From Streptomyces sp. WM6378 (GTDB lineage Bacteria > Actinomycetota > Actinomycetes > Streptomycetales > Streptomycetaceae): DNA of 58,766 nucleotides. The position numbers and the translations under genes are program-made. Positions within the stretch are counted from its first letter, which is position 1, and every line of letters starts with the position of its first letter. The stretch covers positions 1-58,766 of the forward strand of contig NZ_LGDD01000305.1 in NCBI RefSeq assembly GCF_001279695.1, given 5' to 3'. Positions 56,201-58,766 of the stretch are shown here, one piece after another. Under the pieces are notes generated by a model. The model was given only the letters and a program-made list of their open reading frames with translations, was not told where the DNA came from and searched no databases.

Positions 56201-57186
56201 CCCTTTCCTACCCTGCACTCACCAGCGACGGCGACAGCGACGGCGACGGGATCCCCGACCTGCTCGCGGTCAGCTGGGACGGCCGCCTGACCGAATTTCC
56301 TGGGCAGAAGGACACCGGCGGCACGGTCACCCTCGGCACACCGACCGATCTCAGCCAGCGCGGCTGGACGACCATGGCACAGTCCATCGAGGGCTCGCCC
56401 TACCTTCCCTCCAGCCGGGGCGACTTCAACAGCGACGCCCGGCCCGACATCGCCGCCGAGTGGACCGACGGCACCCTCCACCTCTACACGGGTGACTCCG
56501 GCGGACGACTCGCATCCGGCCCCCAGATGTGGGACAAGTCGTGGGGCGGCATGAAGCTCATGGCCACCGGTGACTTCAACGGAGACGGCAACGCCGACGT
56601 GGTCGGTGAATGGCCCGACGGCACACTCCACCTCTATCTCGGCAACGGACAGGGCGGGCTGGACGGCTCGAACGTCACGCAACTGCCCGGAGGCACCACA
56701 TGGGGCACTGTCAAGCAGCTGACCACCGGTGACTTCAACGGAGACGGCAAGACCGACCTGGTCGCCATCTGGGGCGACGGCACCCTCCACCTCTATGCGA
56801 ACGACGGCGCAGGAGGTCTCAACTCCGACGTCTCCATGTGGCCCGACAACAGCTGGAGTGGAATGAAACTCCTGGCCGCAGGCGACTACAACGGCGACAC
56901 CTACGCCGACATCCTCGCCGAATGGCCCGACGGAACGCTCCACCTCTACTTCGGCGACGGCCACGGCGGCCTGACCTCGGGCCCCCAGATGATCGGAGGC
57001 AACACATGGTCATCCGTCCAACACCTCATAGCCGGTGACTTCTCCGGCGACGGCAAAACCGATGTCGCCGCCATCTGGGGCGACGGAACCCTCCACCTCT
57101 ACCCCGGCGACGGAGCGGGCCACTTGAGCGACCCCGTCACCATGTGGCCCGACAGCACCTGGGGAGGAATGAAACTCGTCAGCTAA
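53299..57186 (+). CDS. Secreted DNRLRE / FG-GAP (VCBS) repeat protein
   Basis: The 1295-residue protein has a signal peptide (RGMASALSVALGATLIPLAI, cut near VAAAYG), an N-terminal beta-rich region, and a DNRLRE domain at about residues 350-490 (FYKFDTSFYSGKTIGSATLN, NVYRADSFNSGISWNTAP). An Ig-like region follows, then FG-GAP/VCBS repeats from about 745 to the end with Ca-binding DxNxDG-type loops (GDFNGDGNADVVGEWPDGTL). Five repeats share DGTLHLY and alternate AIWGDG with EWPDG. Such proteins pair with large RHS-type surface proteins in streptomycetes. ATG 53299 has AGGAGC upstream. A hairpin follows the stop. Confidence 0.85.
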   Translation: MRTQSRYRRRGMASALSVALGATLIPLAIGTGVAAAYGTTGSTSLQPGGVTPADAPSTPGQAEAISASAKAKSTGAAVPVSAATTSTSTLTANPDGSFTQTQNLQPVRVNKSGTWAPVDATLQHNADGSIATTATPTALLFSPGGSGPLATMTAPDGKELALSWPDPLPAPTLSGSSALYPNVLPDVDLRVTAQDQGGFTQVLVVKTPDAARNPKLATVHLSAATNGLTLTSDSTGSLNAKDSSGTSVFTAPTPVMWDSSTSAVAPAKSRSLFMQSPASNSPADGAASGPSAGAKQAGLRAMVGEGGITLTPDQKLLTAADTHFPVYIDPNWIPRNTGNSAWGGIWEAHQSEPWDTAKWGDPGVGYQGWLADTGIERVFYKFDTSFYSGKTIGSATLNMLETYSASIGCEKYGINVYRADSFNSGISWNTAPATHEQIGSASVTGTRNNDCPGNQPTIADITTAVAHAGSSLSVGVFAADESDKNAFKRFSTNPTLTVQYNSVPNVPTSATTVPAAQSPATPDCGVNAPFGWIGSTNVASDGIHLRATISDPDSNQQVRGQFALWDYVSGAGIISTGDANSNTPWVGNNTTVDKAVGALEDGHTYSWNVRADDGINHSANNAGCHFQIDRTPPSQPTVTSTDYPAAGSTTGTTHVMGDGFQGQFTFTATDATSGVDHFEYSFNTSLPVGGASTVPATNGSASIKLAPGHWGTNYLDVSAVDKAGNHSQSYEYAFYVPDSLTAHAVLGDLTGDGVPDTAVVDKDGQIRFYAVGTDPALGVPVATSQAPTADKNWKGAILAHRGAMHGAANVDDLFVLKSGKLYIYLNPGPGNFIKAQATAVPRPSCDATITDCSTYATDWSQASQIIAAGNVDGDTAHHNDLITVERGKLWLFPGNGSGRLLSPILLGTDGWDGLTVVAPGDVTGDGLPDLWARDKTTGAMYLYANRAGDPRRLGDTSARQQISSGLVPLSYPALTSDGDSDGDGIPDLLAVSWDGRLTEFPGQKDTGGTVTLGTPTDLSQRGWTTMAQSIEGSPYLPSSRGDFNSDARPDIAAEWTDGTLHLYTGDSGGRLASGPQMWDKSWGGMKLMATGDFNGDGNADVVGEWPDGTLHLYLGNGQGGLDGSNVTQLPGGTTWGTVKQLTTGDFNGDGKTDLVAIWGDGTLHLYANDGAGGLNSDVSMWPDNSWSGMKLLAAGDYNGDTYADILAEWPDGTLHLYFGDGHGGLTSGPQMIGGNTWSSVQHLIAGDFSGDGKTDVAAIWGDGTLHLYPGDGAGHLSDPVTMWPDSTWGGMKLVS

Positions 57187-57196
57187 CAAACGCACC

Positions 57197-57239
57197 GTGG
57201 TGGCTTGACCCCGCCCGACGGCCGGGGCCAAGCCACCAC
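57197..57239. terminator. Terminator after the FG-GAP protein gene
   Basis: GTGGTGGCTTG (57197-57208 region) pairs with CAAGCCACCAC (57228-57239 region), with inner CCCCG/CGGGG pairing, 11 nt after the stop. Confidence 0.8.
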
Positions 57240-57460
57240 ACCACCCGAATGCCCCGCCCACACACGAGCAGCCCGCTCCACCCGCCCGACGTCGGTGCAG
57301 GTGGTCACGGGATCGACCAGCCGCGGACTCCGAACGCGCTTTCATACGCACCCAGCCCGTCCTCGGTGCCCTCAACACCGCACGGCGCCTGCTCACCCCG
57401 ATCCCCCCGTCACCCACTGGCATCGCTGGGGTCTGCTGCAGGTTTGGTTGACGGGTTCGG

Positions 57461-58318
57461 TCACGCGGCCTGGAGGGCCGGTGTGGTCATGACGGTCTCG
57501 AATTCGACGGGGGTCAGGCGGCCGAGTGCGGCTTGTCTGCGGCGTCGGTGGTAGGTCCGCTCGATCCAGGTCACGATCGCGATCCGGAGTTCCTCGCGGG
57601 TGGTCCAGGTCCGGCGGTCGAGGACGTTCTTCTGCAGCAGGCTGAAGAAGGACTCCATGGCCGCGTTGTCGCCGGCCGCCCCGACTCTCCCTATCGAGCC
57701 GGCCATCCGGTGGTGGTCGAGTGCCCGGACGAATTTCCGGGACCGGAATTGCGATCCGCGGTCGCTGTGCAGGATGCATCCGTCGACCTGTTCGCGCCGG
57801 GCGACGGCGTTCTCCAGGGCGGTCACGGCCAGGCGGGACTTCATCCGCGCGTCGATGGAGTAGCCCACGATCCTGTTGCTGAAGACGTCCTTGACCGCGC
57901 AGACGTACAACTTCCCTTCGCCGGTGGCGTGTTCGGTGATGTCGGCGAGCCACAGCCGGTTCGGCCCGTTTGCGGTGAAGTCGCGGCGGACCAGGTCGTC
58001 GTGCACCGGCGGTCCGGCCTTCTTGACTCTCCCGCGCTTCTTGCCGAACACGCTCCACCAGCGGTTGTCCCGGCAGATCCGCCACGCGGTCCGGTCCGCC
58101 ATCCGGGCCCCGGCACCACGGGCTTCATCGGCCAGGAAGCGGTAGCCGAATTCCGGGTCGTCGCGGTGGGCGTCGAAGAGCGCCTTCGCGCGGTATGCCT
58201 CCTCCAGCACGGTGTCGGTCACCGGCTTGTCGAGCCAGCGGTAGTAAGGCTGTCTGGCGAGCTTCAGGACCCGGCACGTGACCGTGACGGGCGTCCCGTC
58301 CGCGGCCAGCTCTTTCAC
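57461..58318 (-). CDS. IS3-family transposase OrfB (integrase core)
   Basis: The 285-residue DDE transposase has HTH_21-like DDPEFGYRFLADEARGAGAR, the catalytic core NRLWLADITEHATGEGKLYV (first Asp), DGCILHSDRGSQFRSRKFVR (second Asp) and GAAGDNAAMESFFSLLQKNV (Glu), ending RRRRQAALGRLTPVEFE. The start ATG overlaps the end of orfA by 4 nt. In IS3 elements OrfA and OrfB are fused by programmed -1 frameshifting, and the overlap fits that. The reading frame looks complete, so the element may be active. Confidence 0.88.
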   Translation of the reverse strand: MKELAADGTPVTVTCRVLKLARQPYYRWLDKPVTDTVLEEAYRAKALFDAHRDDPEFGYRFLADEARGAGARMADRTAWRICRDNRWWSVFGKKRGRVKKAGPPVHDDLVRRDFTANGPNRLWLADITEHATGEGKLYVCAVKDVFSNRIVGYSIDARMKSRLAVTALENAVARREQVDGCILHSDRGSQFRSRKFVRALDHHRMAGSIGRVGAAGDNAAMESFFSLLQKNVLDRRTWTTREELRIAIVTWIERTYHRRRRQAALGRLTPVEFETVMTTPALQAA

Positions 58319-58623
58319 GAGCGGGTAGATCCTTTTCCCGGCAGATGGGCCTGCGACAGATAGGCCGCTGCCCGGCGCAGGACCTCGTTCTCCTGCTCCA
58401 GCAGCTTGATCCGCCGCCGAGCCTCCCGCAGCTCCGCGCTGTCCTGACTGGTCACTCCGGGCTTGGTCCCGTCATCGATGTCCGCCCGGCGCATCCACTT
58501 CCACAACGTCATCGGATGGACCCCGAAGTCGGTGGCCACCTGCTCCACTGTCACACCCGGGCCGCGGTTCCTCGCAACCCGCACGACGTCCTGGCGGAAC
58601 TCTTCGGGATAAGGCTTGGGCAC
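58315..58623 (-). CDS. IS3-family transposase OrfA (helix-turn-helix)
   Basis: The 102-residue protein starts VPKPYPEEFRQDVVRVARNR. A HTH_Tnp_1 domain (VTVEQVATDFGVHPMTLWKW) is followed by a leucine-zipper-like segment (ELREARRRIKLLEQENEVLR). GTG 58623 is preferred because GGAAGGA lies upstream; the GTG is the usual position in this family. It binds the IS ends and supplies the N-terminus of the OrfAB fusion. Confidence 0.85.
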   Translation of the reverse strand: MPKPYPEEFRQDVVRVARNRGPGVTVEQVATDFGVHPMTLWKWMRRADIDDGTKPGVTSQDSAELREARRRIKLLEQENEVLRRAAAYLSQAHLPGKGSTRS

Positions 58624-58737
58624 AGCGACATCCTTCCCACCCGCCCCACAGGGCAAGCCAGTTCAGATGACCTGACCCACCTCTGAGGTTCCAGTTCTGG
58701 TGGCTAACTGACAGCCCTTCACGGAAGGCTGGCAGTC

Positions 58738-58766
58738 ATGCCTCGTCCCTATCCTCCGGAGTTCCG
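58738..58766 (+). CDS. Start of a second IS OrfA (cut by window end)
   Basis: The ATG at 58738 opens MPRPYPPEFR, very similar to the OrfA start PKPYPEEFR on the opposite strand, with GGAAGG upstream at 58723-58728. Only ten codons are inside the window. It indicates a second IS3-type element running rightward, starting 115 nt from the first. Confidence 0.6.

Larger units (their letters stand above)
57461..58680 (-). mobile_element. IS3-family insertion sequence (ends not defined)
   Basis: The orfA-orfB pair forms one IS of about 1.2-1.3 kb. I could not identify convincing terminal inverted repeats or a target duplication by eye, so coordinates cover the coding part and the short right leader only. 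Confidence 0.7.

Noticed and set aside
57400..58720. Terminal inverted repeats of the IS3 element
   Set aside because: Candidate ends at about 57.41 and 58.70 kb share only short scattered matches, so boundaries are not claimed.

Overview
The window is high-GC DNA with actinobacterial gene architecture: GTG/ATGA start-stop overlaps, purine-rich ribosome binding sites, a SARP regulator, rare TTA leucine codons in regulatory and pathway genes, a tuf3-like elongation factor and an actinobacterial type IV secretion-like cluster. It is almost certainly a Streptomyces or a close relative, probably an accessory or chromosome-arm region.

Region 1 (about 0.1-12.2 kb) is the most interesting part. It is a compact biosynthetic gene cluster whose gene set matches the N-N-bond-forming, azoxy-forming core of valanimycin biosynthesis. 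It holds a DUF2156-type aminoacyl-tRNA-dependent transferase (VlmA-like), an acyl-CoA-dehydrogenase-fold N-hydroxylase (VlmH-like), a small polytopic membrane protein (VlmO-like), a flavin reductase (VlmR-like), a ferritin-like diiron protein (VlmB-like), an amino-acid permease, a PLP decarboxylase (VlmD role), TetR, an MFS exporter, a DinB-like protein and a SARP. No dedicated seryl-tRNA synthetase (VlmL) and no VlmJ/VlmK tailoring pair lie inside the window, so the product should differ from valanimycin. The left edge of the cluster may be cut off. Regulation is visible in the DNA: three 11-bp-phased heptamers in the main divergent promoter, TetR-type palindromes at the exporter and far upstream of the SARP gene, and TTA codons in the SARP, decarboxylase and exporter genes.

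Region 2 (12.2-25.7 kb) is mosaic. It has an XRE / ImmA-IrrE peptidase / MAB_1171c-like membrane protein module, an SDR, a decayed serine hydrolase, a possible TGT-like zinc TIM-barrel protein, a tuf3-like gene broken by two frameshifts, two conserved hypotheticals and a GNAT.

Region 3 (25.7-43.9 kb) looks like an integrated conjugative or plasmid-derived segment. It opens with remnants of an xis-int pair, then three methyltransferase-type genes, a sortase-type surface protein and a T4SS-like operon (pilin-like, VirB6-like, PrgI-like, VirB4 ATPase, VirD4-like ATPase, replication-relaxation protein, lysozyme/C40 hydrolase, DUF2637-like, double-HTH protein). No relaxase is visible.

Region 4 (43.9-58.8 kb) holds a truncated DDE transposase, a 2365-residue secreted RHS polymorphic toxin with a HINT domain and a short variable tip, its overlapping putative immunity gene, a divergent 1295-residue secreted DNRLRE/FG-GAP protein, an IS3-type orfA/orfB pair and the first codons of another orfA at the right edge. 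Several genes carry single-base frameshifts. These could be real decay or assembly indels, and this is flagged where relevant.
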